This document shows, piece by piece, positions 11,786 through 19,938 of a stretch of 64,000 nt of DNA. The notes beneath the pieces are model-generated. The model did no database searches and was not told the DNA's origin. It worked only from the letters and a program-made list of their open reading frames with translations. Position 1 is the first letter of the stretch, and each line of letters opens with the position of its first letter. The translations under genes and the position numbers were made by a program. This DNA comes from Rheinheimera baltica DSM 14885 (GTDB lineage Bacteria; Pseudomonadota; Gammaproteobacteria; Enterobacterales; Alteromonadaceae), in assembly GCF_000425345.1 (NCBI RefSeq), contig NZ_AUDG01000003.1, positions 62,001 to 126,000 of the forward strand, given 5' to 3'.

Positions 11786-12640
11786 ATGACTAAAAAAGTA
11801 CTGGCGTGTATTGATGCCTCACCTTATGCCGAAGCCGTTTGCGATTATGCCGTATGGGCAGCGAAAAAGCTTGATGTTGCAATGTCTGTGGTACATATCC
11901 TCGATAAAGCGCAACACACTCATACACCAGATTTAAGTGGCAGCATAGGCCTTGGCTCACAGGAATTATTGTTACAGCAACTGGCTGAGCTGGATGAAAA
12001 ACACAGCAGACTGGCGCTAGCCCGCGGTCGTAGTATTTTAGATGCGGCTAAGTCACGTGCGGAACAGGCCGGTGTAAAAGCGGTAGACGAGCGTTTACGC
12101 CATGGTCAATTGGTGGAAACATTAACTGAGCTTGAAGACGAAACCCGCTTGCTGGTATTAGGCAAGCGCGGTTTTAGCAGTGCAGAAGCGCACGGCCATA
12201 TGGGATTACATGTTGAGCGTGTGATCCGCAGCTTGCATAAGCCAATACTGTTAACGCAGCAGAGTTATACCGAACCTAAACGTATTATGTTGGCCTACGA
12301 TGGCAGTGCCACCGCTTTAAAAGGCTTGGAAATGCTAGCCGCCAGCCCATTAGGGCGCGGTTTACCTGTACACCTAGTGATGGCCGGTGCTGATGTTGAA
12401 GCGGCTCGTTGTCAAATGGACACCGCCGAACAGATTTTACGTACAGCCGGTTTTGATACCAAAACAGCCATTGTAGCGGGTGAGCCTGAAACGGTGCTGC
12501 ACCAGTATCAACAAGAGCATGTAATCGATTTAATGGTGATGGGGGCCTATGGTCATTCCCGGATCCGGCAATTTATTGTTGGCAGTACCACCACTGCCAT
12601 GATCTGCAAAGCGAAGTGTTCTTTGTTGATCTTACGTTAA
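11786..12640 (+). CDS. Tandem universal stress protein
   Basis: 284-residue cytoplasmic protein made of two Usp domains (about 1-145 and 155-284). The second keeps the ATP-binding signature G-x2-G-x9-G-S in MGAYGHSRIRQFIVGST. The first has a diverged version around GKRGFSSAEAHGHMG, so the two halves may differ in nucleotide binding. A GGAG ribosome site precedes the start. The gene follows the SulP transporter closely and ends in a hairpin terminator, which marks the two as a transcription unit. Usp proteins in such pairs may modulate the neighbouring transporter; that is inference. Confidence 0.93.
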   Translation: MTKKVLACIDASPYAEAVCDYAVWAAKKLDVAMSVVHILDKAQHTHTPDLSGSIGLGSQELLLQQLAELDEKHSRLALARGRSILDAAKSRAEQAGVKAVDERLRHGQLVETLTELEDETRLLVLGKRGFSSAEAHGHMGLHVERVIRSLHKPILLTQQSYTEPKRIMLAYDGSATALKGLEMLAASPLGRGLPVHLVMAGADVEAARCQMDTAEQILRTAGFDTKTAIVAGEPETVLHQYQQEHVIDLMVMGAYGHSRIRQFIVGSTTTAMICKAKCSLLILR

Positions 12641-12646
12641 ACCCTA

Positions 12647-12671
12647 AACCCGGCTATTGGCCGGTTTTTTT
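12647..12671 (+). terminator. Rho-independent terminator after the usp gene
   Basis: CCGGC / GCCGG stem, extended by A/T pairs across a one-base bulge, followed by a run of seven T. It lies 7 bases after the stop codon. Confidence 0.85.
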
Positions 12672-12765
12672 GCTGTAAGTTGAGCAATTATTCTAACTGA
12701 GTTTGTTTTATACTAACCGCCCGGTATCCGCCGGATTTTATTCGTTCTAACCTGAGGGTAAAACC

Positions 12766-14217
12766 GTGAAGCTGTTTCTGCTGTGCCTGTTGCTGTGTGC
12801 GGGGTTTTCTCCGGCGGCGTTTGCCGCAACCGGAAGCCTGGATCTGACCTTATCACCTATTGGTATTGTCTCGTTAGTGCTGTTCGCTCTGGCGTATCTG
12901 CTGGTAATGGCAGAGGAAAAAATTCATCTGCGAAAATCTAAACCGGTGTTGGTCGCGGCGGGGCTTATTTGGGCACTTATTGCCTGGCGCTATATGCAGG
13001 ACGGCATACCCGATGTTACTGCGGACGCGTTTCGCCATACTCTGCTTGAATTTGCCGAGTTGATGCTGTTTTTGCTAGTTGCGATGACCTATATCAGTGC
13101 ACTGGAGGAGCGGCGTTTATTTGATGCACTGCGCGCTTGGATGATACGACGGGGCTTTAGTTATCGCACCTTGTTTTGGATAAGTGGTGTATTAGCCTTT
13201 GTCATCTCTTCGTTCGCCAACAACATGACCACGGCAATGCTAATGTGCGCAGTCGTAATGAAGGTGGCTGAAGGCGATAAGCGCTTTATTAATCTAACCT
13301 GCGTTAACATCGTTGTAGCGGCTAATGCTGGTGGTGCGTTTATACCCTTTGGTGACATCACCACGCTAATGGTTTGGCAGGCGGGTATTGTTACCTTTAA
13401 TGAATTCTTTACCTTATTTATCCCGGCTGTCGTTAACTATTTGGTGCCAGCTATCATTATGAGTTTCTTCGTAGAGCGCCGCTACCCGGCAGCTCTGCAA
13501 GAAGATGTTGAGTTAAAGCGCGGTGCCCTGCGTATTTTAACGCTGTTTTTAACCACCATCGCCATTGCCGTGCTTTACCATTCCTGGTTAGATTTACCGC
13601 CAGTGTTAGGCATGATGACCGGCTTAGGTTTACTGCAGTTCTTTGGTTTCTTTTTGCGCAAAACGTTGCCAGGCTCATTGGCGCGCAAACGGGCGATGGC
13701 CGAACGCGAAGGCGACAAAGAGCGCCTGCGCGCCTTGGGGCAAATTGTACCGTTTGACGTATTTAACCGTATAGCCCGAGCTGAATGGGACACCTTATTG
13801 TTTTTTTACGGCGTGGTAACCTGTGTTGGTGGCCTTGGCTATATTGGTTATCTGGAAATGCTATCTACCAGTTTGTACGGTAATGGCAACCCTACCACCG
13901 CCAACGTTATTTTAGGCTTAATGTCATCGGTGGTAGATAACATACCGGTGATGTTTGCGGTGCTTACTATGCAACCCGACATGTCTCACGGGCAATGGTT
14001 ACTGATTACTTTAACCGCTGGTGTGGGCGGTAGTTTGCTATCTATAGGCTCTGCAGCCGGTGTTGCATTAATGGGCCAAGCACGTGGCTACTATACCTTC
14101 GTTGGTCATTTAAAGTGGGCGCCGGTTATTTTGCTTGGATACGGTGCAAGCGTGCTGACGCATTTATATTTAAATGCCGATGTGTTTCAGATTTTCGGCA
14201 GCCCAAGTGGACATTAG
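12766..14217 (+). CDS. nhaD: Na+/H+ antiporter NhaD
   Basis: Exports sodium (or lithium) in exchange for protons, mainly in alkaline or saline conditions. The 483-residue inner-membrane protein starts with a signal-like hydrophobic segment ending AFAA, then shows the NhaD/ArsB-type fold with SSFANNMTTAMLMCAVVM near 145-165 and NAGGAFIPFGDITTLMVWQAG near 187-207, both family landmarks. It starts at GTG with GAGGG at proper spacing. It stands alone between a terminator and the next small gene. NhaD is common in marine, halophilic and alkaliphilic gammaproteobacteria. Confidence 0.95.
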   Translation: MKLFLLCLLLCAGFSPAAFAATGSLDLTLSPIGIVSLVLFALAYLLVMAEEKIHLRKSKPVLVAAGLIWALIAWRYMQDGIPDVTADAFRHTLLEFAELMLFLLVAMTYISALEERRLFDALRAWMIRRGFSYRTLFWISGVLAFVISSFANNMTTAMLMCAVVMKVAEGDKRFINLTCVNIVVAANAGGAFIPFGDITTLMVWQAGIVTFNEFFTLFIPAVVNYLVPAIIMSFFVERRYPAALQEDVELKRGALRILTLFLTTIAIAVLYHSWLDLPPVLGMMTGLGLLQFFGFFLRKTLPGSLARKRAMAEREGDKERLRALGQIVPFDVFNRIARAEWDTLLFFYGVVTCVGGLGYIGYLEMLSTSLYGNGNPTTANVILGLMSSVVDNIPVMFAVLTMQPDMSHGQWLLITLTAGVGGSLLSIGSAAGVALMGQARGYYTFVGHLKWAPVILLGYGASVLTHLYLNADVFQIFGSPSGH

Positions 14218-14272
14218 CTACTAAAACACGTGTCGCGGTGAAGGCCGCGACGCTCTTGTAAAAGGATCCTTT

Positions 14273-14623
14273 ATGTCAAAGAAAGTGTATTGTATTGCGC
14301 AGTTTTTGCCTAAACCCGGCAAAGCGGAACAGTTATTTAAGGTGCTGCAAAGCTTAGAGCCTAACAGCAACCGTGAAGACGGTTGTTTGCAGTACATTGT
14401 AACCCGGCAAATTGCCAGCCCGTTTGCCGAAGGTAAAAGCTTTCCAATCGCCTTTAATGAAATATGGGCCGACATAGAGAGTTTTGAAGCGCACTGCCAA
14501 CGCGCTGAAATAAAGCACTTTTTCGACACCTATTGCTTAGCCGAAGATGGCCTGGCGCAAGACTGGAATGTGTGTGTTTACAGTGACGAACCGGCTAACT
14601 TCGATGCGCCTAAGCTAGGCTGA
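14273..14623 (+). CDS. Antibiotic biosynthesis monooxygenase (ABM) domain protein
   Basis: 116-residue dimeric ferredoxin-like-fold protein of the ABM/quinol monooxygenase group (YgiN-like). The start resembles the family pattern: a beta strand (KVYCIAQFLPKPGKAEQL), then REDGCLQYIVTR and an FNEIWADIESFEAHCQ block typical of ABM domains. AAGGAT precedes the ATG. Such proteins oxidise small quinols or other aromatics, but substrates are rarely known. It lies 55 bases after nhaD and is followed by a strong terminator, so it may be read together with nhaD. Confidence 0.85.
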   Translation: MSKKVYCIAQFLPKPGKAEQLFKVLQSLEPNSNREDGCLQYIVTRQIASPFAEGKSFPIAFNEIWADIESFEAHCQRAEIKHFFDTYCLAEDGLAQDWNVCVYSDEPANFDAPKLG

Positions 14624-14640
14624 TTGTTAAAATTTACAAA

Positions 14641-14668
14641 AAGCCTTGAAATGCAGGGCTTTTTTTTA
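14641..14668 (+). terminator. Rho-independent terminator after the ABM gene
   Basis: An 8-base stem (AAGCCTTG with CAGGGCTT, one G-T pair) at 14641-14648 and 14654-14661 runs straight into a tract of eight or more T. Confidence 0.9.
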
Positions 14669-14758
14669 CCGCCGTATCCGACTTATCTCTAGCCAGTTAT
14701 TGCAGTTTACCTGCTTTTACGCCACTTTATGTCTATCTAATACGCAGAGAGTTTTACG

Positions 14759-15454
14759 ATGAAAACCATAGGCCTGATAGGTGGTATGAGCTGGGAGTCG
14801 ACGGTGCCTTATTACCGACAGCTTAACGAAGCGGTAAAACGGCAACTGGGCGGGCTGCACTCGGCTAAATGTATTTTATATAGCGTTGATTTTCATGACA
14901 TAGAGCGCTTACAGCAGGCCGGAGATTGGGATGCTGCCGGTGAATTGCTGGCCAATGCAGCACGCTCACTTGAGGCCGCTGGCGCAGATTGCATTGTGCT
15001 TTGTACAAATACTATGCATAAAGTAGCCGCGCAGATTGAGGCCTCGGTGACTATTCCGCTATTACATATCGCCGATGCTACGGCCACTGCGATAAAGCAA
15101 GCGGGTTGCAACCGGGTGGGGCTGCTGGGTACTAAATTTACCATGGAGCAGCCGTTTTACCGTGAACGACTAAGTGAGCATCATGGCATAGAGGTTGTTT
15201 TGCCCAACGAGGCGGAGCGAGATAGCTTGCATCAGATTATTTATCAGGAATTGTGTCAGGGTATTATTAACCCGGAGTCGAAGCAGGCCCTGCGCAAGAT
15301 GATGGCTGGCCTTGGCTGGCAAGGGGTGGATGGCATCATTCTTGGGTGTACTGAAATTGGTTTATTGGTGGGCAAAGCTGATGCTGCCGTGCCGTTATTT
15401 GATACCAGCTTAATTCACGCTAATGCAGCAGCCGATTTTGCGCTACAGGACTAA
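14759..15454 (+). CDS. Aspartate/glutamate racemase family protein
   Basis: PLP-independent racemase with two catalytic cysteines, Cys82 in LCTNTMHK and Cys197 in LGCTEIGLL, set in two alpha/beta halves; the N-terminal IGLIGGMSWEST is typical of the aspartate racemase/YgeA branch. At 231 residues it has the family length. It probably interconverts L- and D-amino acids in the cytoplasm. Asp versus Glu or broad specificity cannot be told from sequence. It is monocistronic or leads the next gene, 79 bases downstream. Confidence 0.92.
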   Translation: MKTIGLIGGMSWESTVPYYRQLNEAVKRQLGGLHSAKCILYSVDFHDIERLQQAGDWDAAGELLANAARSLEAAGADCIVLCTNTMHKVAAQIEASVTIPLLHIADATATAIKQAGCNRVGLLGTKFTMEQPFYRERLSEHHGIEVVLPNEAERDSLHQIIYQELCQGIINPESKQALRKMMAGLGWQGVDGIILGCTEIGLLVGKADAAVPLFDTSLIHANAAADFALQD

Positions 15455-15533
15455 TACGGTGCTGCGTGTTTTTTTGGCTGTCACTATTGATGGTTAAGGA
15501 AGCTACCGCGTAAATGAATAGTGGAGAAAGCAT

Positions 15534-16244
15534 ATGGATGCCTTGCTAATCATTTTGTTAGTAACGCTAGGTGCCGGTTTAGCGATGCCATTAGGGGCCG
15601 TTATAGCCGCTGTTGAAAATATTCACTCAGATTGGCTGGAGCAAGAATTTCGCCACAGTGTGCTGGCGTTTGGTGCAGGCGCATTATTGTCTGCCGTTGC
15701 ATTAGTACTGGTGCCGGAAGGGATCAAGCACCAAAGTGCAAACAGCGCGGCATTGTGGTTCATCGCGGGTGGCTTTGGTTTTATGTTGCTGGATATTGTG
15801 CTGCAAAAGGCGAATACACCCGCTAGTCAGTTAGCGGCGATGCTGGCAGATTTTATCCCCGAATCTATCGCATTGGGGGCGACGTTTAGTGCCAATCCCC
15901 AAATGGCGCTGTTGCTGGCGGGTATTATTGCACTACAAAACCTGCCTGAAGGCTTTAATGCTTATCGTGAATTACGCAACCGGTTTACCTCTGGCCCACG
16001 GTTAATTGGTAGTTTTGCGCTGATGGCCTTGTTGGGGCCAGCCGCTGGCCTTGCTGGCTATTTATGGCTGCATGATGCGGTTGAAATTGTCAGTGCCATT
16101 ATGTTGTTTGCCGCCGGTGGTATACTTTATGCCGTGTTTCAGGATATGGCGCCAAACGTTAAACTTGAGCGCCATTGGGGGCCGCCAATGGGCACCGTGC
16201 TGGGGTTTGTCTTGGGCATGGTTGGTTTTATGCTGGCGTACTAA
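15534..16244 (+). CDS. ZIP-like membrane protein with altered metal motifs
   Basis: 236-residue inner-membrane protein with about eight membrane segments and the overall layout of ZIP divalent-cation transporters. The two ZIP metal-site helices are recognisable as DFIPESIAL at 106-114 and LQNLPEGFNAY at 134-144, but the metal-binding His residues expected before the proline in canonical ZIPs are replaced by Asp and Gln. A His-rich cytoplasmic loop is also lacking. It may carry another substrate or bind metal differently. GGAG precedes the ATG. Two or three small genes follow in the same direction. Confidence 0.8.
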   Translation: MDALLIILLVTLGAGLAMPLGAVIAAVENIHSDWLEQEFRHSVLAFGAGALLSAVALVLVPEGIKHQSANSAALWFIAGGFGFMLLDIVLQKANTPASQLAAMLADFIPESIALGATFSANPQMALLLAGIIALQNLPEGFNAYRELRNRFTSGPRLIGSFALMALLGPAAGLAGYLWLHDAVEIVSAIMLFAAGGILYAVFQDMAPNVKLERHWGPPMGTVLGFVLGMVGFMLAY

Positions 16245-16301
16245 TAATGCTTTTGCGGCACATATTGGTAGAAAACGGACTATGAAAAATGGAGTGCTAG
16301 G

Positions 16302-16712
16302 GTGGCAAAGCACGCAGAAATTGTATTGATATACGACAAAGATTGTCCTGCCTGCAATGCGTATTGTCAGATAGTGCGTGTGCGGCAGAGCCTTGGCGAG
16401 CTTAAGTTGGTTAACGCCCGTGAAGACAGTGACATTATGCAGCACATTACCGCACAGGGTTTAGATATTGACCAGGGAATGGTGCTAAAACTGGATGAAA
16501 ACTGGTATTACGGCAGTGATGCGGTATATATGCTTTCACTACTTAGTAGCCGCAGCGGTATATTTAACCGGTTAAATTACCATTTATTTAAATCACAGCG
16601 GGTTGCTAAGTGGCTTTATCCGGTGTTACGCAGCTGCCGTAACTTACTGCTAAAGCTGATGAGAAAGCGCAAAATTAATAATCTTGGGGTGAGTAACAAT
16701 GACCGCTTTTAA
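16302..16712 (+). CDS. DCC-family (DUF393) thiol-disulfide protein
   Basis: 136-residue protein of the DCC family, named for the Asp-Cys-x-x-Cys at its N-terminus; here YDKDCPACNAYC supplies a thioredoxin-like redox pair after the first beta strand. GTG start, with GGAG 7 bases upstream. The C-terminal half contains a YLLSLLSS/WLYPVLRSCR block like other DUF393 proteins. Substrate unknown. It is followed after 15 bases by the PnuC-type transporter and is probably co-transcribed with it. Confidence 0.85.
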   Translation: MAKHAEIVLIYDKDCPACNAYCQIVRVRQSLGELKLVNAREDSDIMQHITAQGLDIDQGMVLKLDENWYYGSDAVYMLSLLSSRSGIFNRLNYHLFKSQRVAKWLYPVLRSCRNLLLKLMRKRKINNLGVSNNDRF

Positions 16713-16727
16713 TACTATGGAAGTTAA

Positions 16728-17315
16728 ATGGATCTAACGTATCTGGAATATGCCGCAAACGGCTTTTACTTGTTAGCGGTGTTTTTGGCGGCGCGCAATA
16801 GCATTCATACGTGGTGGTTAGGCATTATTGGCTGCATATTATTTGCCGGTTTGTTTTATCAGGTTCAGCTGTATGCTGAAGTATTGCTAATGCTGTTTTT
16901 TACTGCAACCAATCTGATTGGATGGTACCAATGGGGCCGTGCCAGTGGTACTAAACACGTTAGCCAAACGCCTATAAAAAGGCTGGCAGGATATAGTGCG
17001 CTGGCACTCTTTGTTACCGTGCTATACGGCTATATGCTGCATCGGTTAACGGACGCCTATGCGCCGTTTATTGACTCGGCCATTTTAATGTTCAGTGTTA
17101 TTGCGCAGTTTTTGCTGATGAACCGTAAACTGGAAACCTGGTGGTTCTGGCTTGTGGTCAATACGCTGGCAGTGCCGTTGTACTTTTCACGTGACTTGCA
17201 GCTTACGGCTATCGTCTACATTGGGTTTTGGTTTAATGCCTGGTATGGCTTATATATGTGGCGCAAGCTTAGCCGCAGAGAGGAAATTGACGGGGAAGTA
17301 CAGCGTGGTAATTGA
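16728..17315 (+). CDS. PnuC-type nicotinamide riboside/vitamin transporter
   Basis: 195-residue inner-membrane protein with about seven segments in the PnuC pattern: a WWLGIIGCILFAGLFYQ segment near the N-terminus, NLIGWYQWGR, a LETWWFWLVVNTLAVPLYFSRDL block and a C-terminal FNAWYGLYMWRKL. PnuC proteins let nicotinamide riboside enter by facilitated diffusion; close relatives carry thiamine or riboflavin. Specificity cannot be assigned: no NadR-like kinase or thiamine gene is adjacent. GGAAG precedes the ATG. Confidence 0.85.
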   Translation: MDLTYLEYAANGFYLLAVFLAARNSIHTWWLGIIGCILFAGLFYQVQLYAEVLLMLFFTATNLIGWYQWGRASGTKHVSQTPIKRLAGYSALALFVTVLYGYMLHRLTDAYAPFIDSAILMFSVIAQFLLMNRKLETWWFWLVVNTLAVPLYFSRDLQLTAIVYIGFWFNAWYGLYMWRKLSRREEIDGEVQRGN

Positions 17316-17458
17316 AAAATGCCAGTGCTGATACCACCCGTTTAGCATGACGCATAATGCTATTTGCTCACGTCAACACAGCAGCCATCCATGGCCTTCA
17401 TCGGTTTAATAACAGCAAGCTGGTGATATTTAGCTGTGGTTAAAAAACACTGTGCTTG

Positions 17459-18160
17459 TTATGCCGAAAAGATAAGTTTATCGGTTAACTTTTTCGGTAG
17501 CTGCTTTAAGTCTGACGCATTGCTGCTAACAATAACGATATTCGCCTTTGCCATCGCCAGTGTTAACCCCTGATACTGATCATCTGCGAAATGTTCGCTA
17601 TAGGAAAGCTCGGCGTCTTTGGGCACGACAAAAATAGTGGCATAGCCGCTGTCCGTTTTAACCGCCAGATGTAATGACCGTACGCCCTGAAACGTGCAAT
17701 ACCGGGCGTATATAATTTCGTCCTGCCAATCTTGTAAGCTGGCGCTGAAATCGGCTAGTTTCAGGTTTACGTCTGCCAATGGCTGTGCGCTGGTGTGGCT
17801 GAGCATAAAATTTTCTTCGTGGTACACATGTGCTAGTGCATGGCTGCCAAGATCAGTGGCAAAACTCTCCTGGTACAGTTGTATCCCCAGTACCGATACC
17901 AATGCGATGCTAGCGGCCATTGCTAAGGGGGCAAACCAGCGTCGGTGTGATTTTGGCTGCTGTTCAGGCAGTTGCAGTAATCGCTCTGCCAGCATTGGGG
18001 GTATCGGCACCTGCAATGCATCTTCTAACTCGCGCTCTTGTTGTTGCAACTCTGCAGCAAACTGTTGTAAATCGGCATCTTGTGCTAAGGCGGCTAACAC
18101 ATCAGGGTGCGTGCTAAACGGATTGGCTAGCAAGATACGCTGTAGTTCTAAATTATCCAT
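17459..18160 (-). CDS. Anti-sigma factor-like DUF3379 membrane protein
   Basis: 233-residue protein with a cytoplasmic N-terminal part beginning MDNLELQRILLANPF, one membrane segment near 93-112 (APLAMAASIALVSVLGIQLYQ) and an extracytoplasmic C-terminal domain. This layout and N-terminus fit DUF3379, typically encoded beside an ECF sigma factor, where it likely acts as the cognate anti-sigma. The start is placed at 18160 because GGGGAG precedes it; it overlaps the sigma stop by 8 bases. An in-frame ATG farther up (18193) would run deeper into the sigma gene. Confidence 0.82.
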   Translation of the reverse strand: MDNLELQRILLANPFSTHPDVLAALAQDADLQQFAAELQQQERELEDALQVPIPPMLAERLLQLPEQQPKSHRRWFAPLAMAASIALVSVLGIQLYQESFATDLGSHALAHVYHEENFMLSHTSAQPLADVNLKLADFSASLQDWQDEIIYARYCTFQGVRSLHLAVKTDSGYATIFVVPKDAELSYSEHFADDQYQGLTLAMAKANIVIVSSNASDLKQLPKKLTDKLIFSA

Positions 18161-18818
18161 TGCTGGGCTCCCCTTGCGCTGAAAGACTGTCATGTAACAT
18201 CTTACGAGCGCGAAACAGTCGGGTATTGACGGTATTCACATTTAACTGCAGTAAGTTGGCTATCTCGTCGCTGCTGAACCCTCCCAAGGCCTGCAGCACT
18301 ATAGGTTCGCGGTACTCTTGCGGTAACATGGCTATGCGTTTACGCAGCAAGTCATTGTCGCAATGTTGTTCAGCACTGCTTTGAGTGACATCAACCAGAC
18401 TGTCTTGCTCCGTTACGTCGTCGTAGTCAAATTGTTTACGTTCAAACCGCCTTGCATTCTCTCGCCGCAAAATGGTTATCAGCCAGGCTTTTGCTGCACC
18501 AGGGTCTAACAAACTGTCCAGACTTTTCCAGGCGCGCAAAAAGGTGTCTTGTACTAAGTCTTGAGCGATATCCGGGTCTTTGCATAACCAGTAGGCATAG
18601 CGATACAGATCTGCATGATAATGTTGCACTAACTTTTCATAGCGGTGAGTTTTGCTATCACTGAGCTTGAACAGCGCCGTTACATTAGCTGACGCAGCGT
18701 TAGCTTGTGTCACGAGTTTTACTAAGGGCTCACTCATAGAGGATAATTCGTTTGCAGCTGAGTTAGTTGCCAGCCTAGCGCTATTTTGCGTAGTAGGCAA
18801 AAAATGAATGTTATTCAT
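18153..18818 (-). CDS. ECF-type RNA polymerase sigma factor
   Basis: 221-residue sigma-70 family regulator. Region 2 is seen in YRYAYWLCKDPDIAQDLVQDTFLRAWKSL and region 4 in the helix-turn-helix LGGFSSDEIANLLQLNVNTVNTRLFRARKML. The first 45 or so residues are not conserved-looking, so a later Met (MSEPLVKL) could be the true start, but the ATG overlaps the DoxX stop as ATGA, favouring the long form through translational coupling. It forms an operon with doxX upstream and the DUF3379 gene downstream. Its regulon is unknown. Confidence 0.9.
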   Translation of the reverse strand: MNNIHFLPTTQNSARLATNSAANELSSMSEPLVKLVTQANAASANVTALFKLSDSKTHRYEKLVQHYHADLYRYAYWLCKDPDIAQDLVQDTFLRAWKSLDSLLDPGAAKAWLITILRRENARRFERKQFDYDDVTEQDSLVDVTQSSAEQHCDNDLLRKRIAMLPQEYREPIVLQALGGFSSDEIANLLQLNVNTVNTRLFRARKMLHDSLSAQGEPSNG

Positions 18819-19420
18819 GCTTGTGCCTTGCCGGCTTGCAAGCGGCCAATAAAGTGATCGAGACTGGTATAGCGTCCACCACCACTAAAAAACAGGCTGA
18901 ATAACATAACAAAGTAGGTTGCAGCGAATTCAATGCCATTGTTCAATATGACGAATTGTCCGTTTTTAGTCAGCCAATCGTAGTGACCATGCTCTTGTAA
19001 CAAACCTCTGGCTGCGCTAAGTTGTTGTGCCGAATCAATAACCTGCTGGTTTGCCAGCCAACTACTACTGTCGGCAATGGCGAGCCAACCATTGGGCCAG
19101 TGTAGCGCAAAAATAGCGACCAACATGGTTACCATGAGTGGCAAGGTAGCAAGACGGGTTAATAAACCCAACAGTAATAGCAAAGCACCTATTATTTCTG
19201 CGCCAATTGCCAAAGCCGCCATCAACGTGGGCATGGGCAAACCAAGCCCCCAGTCGGCGTTGGCGAACCAGGCAACGGTATTGTCAAAATGTTGGTATTT
19301 ATTCCAGCCGGCTTGCAGTAACACCGGTGCCAAATATAGCCGCAGCAACAATGGGGCTAAGCCCGACAGATATTGGCTTTGCGCTATGGTGTGATGATAA
19401 AAGTGAACAACAGCCTGCAT
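18815..19420 (-). CDS. DoxX family membrane protein
   Basis: 201-residue inner-membrane protein with four predicted segments in the DoxX pattern: LLLRLYLAPVLLQAGWNKYQHF near the N-terminus, then LPMPTLMAALAIGAEIIGALLLLLGLLTRLATLPL. DoxX proteins are linked to redox or thiol stress and quinone metabolism in several bacteria; the exact role is unsettled. It is the first gene of the doxX-sigma-antisigma operon, so its product may be part of the condition the sigma factor responds to. Confidence 0.87.
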   Translation of the reverse strand: MQAVVHFYHHTIAQSQYLSGLAPLLLRLYLAPVLLQAGWNKYQHFDNTVAWFANADWGLGLPMPTLMAALAIGAEIIGALLLLLGLLTRLATLPLMVTMLVAIFALHWPNGWLAIADSSSWLANQQVIDSAQQLSAARGLLQEHGHYDWLTKNGQFVILNNGIEFAATYFVMLFSLFFSGGGRYTSLDHFIGRLQAGKAQA

Positions 19421-19515
19421 GGGTACTTACTCAAATAATGCTTTACTGAGGTATAAGAACGGCAGGACAGAAAGAATATTTCAGCACAGCAGCAATTTAC
19501 TGTGCGAGGAACAGG

Positions 19516-19791
19516 TTAGTGCACGCGGTACAAACGGCAAAAAAAATCAATAACTGCATCTGCATCTAAGGTGGTAAAACGCACTTTGCGCTTGGCAACA
19601 ATGGCCTCACCCAACGTTTTTAACGTGTGTTCCAGCGGCATACCAAAAGGTCGCTCCAATTCATGATCGGCAAACAAAAAGTTAAGTGCGGCGCTGGCGT
19701 AAGATTTACCCGGTGTTAATGCCACCAATTCCAGTTCCTGTAAGCGTACGCCCAGGTTGCGAATTTTCTCTAAGCGGTAAGTCTCGTTCAT
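19516..19791 (-). CDS. Small conserved-looking protein of unknown function
   Basis: 91-residue soluble protein, family not recognised. The ATG at 19791 is chosen because GGAG lies 7 bases upstream; an ATG four codons earlier lacks this. The sequence is mixed helix with an amphipathic N-terminus (YRLEKIRNLGVRLQELEL) and ends FFCRLYRVH; no cofactor motif, signal peptide or membrane segment is seen. It lies 95 bases before doxX in the same direction and diverges from the Lon-like gene. Confidence 0.65.
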   Translation of the reverse strand: MNETYRLEKIRNLGVRLQELELVALTPGKSYASAALNFLFADHELERPFGMPLEHTLKTLGEAIVAKRKVRFTTLDADAVIDFFCRLYRVH

Positions 19792-19938
19792 TGCGGGCTC
19801 CATGTTTTCTTTGCCTTGGTAAACACCGTATCGACTGCGGCAATGATTTCTTTAGCCAAACAATAAAAATGACCAGCACAGTAAGGCCCATTTTTGCTAG
19901 TATAGCGGGCATAACAGCTGGTTAAGCTAAGGTAATAC

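Noticed and set aside
17384..17404. GCCATCCATGGCC near 17390 as another copy of the 42.5-kb element
   Set aside because: Only the short palindromic core is shared; the flanking hairpins are absent.
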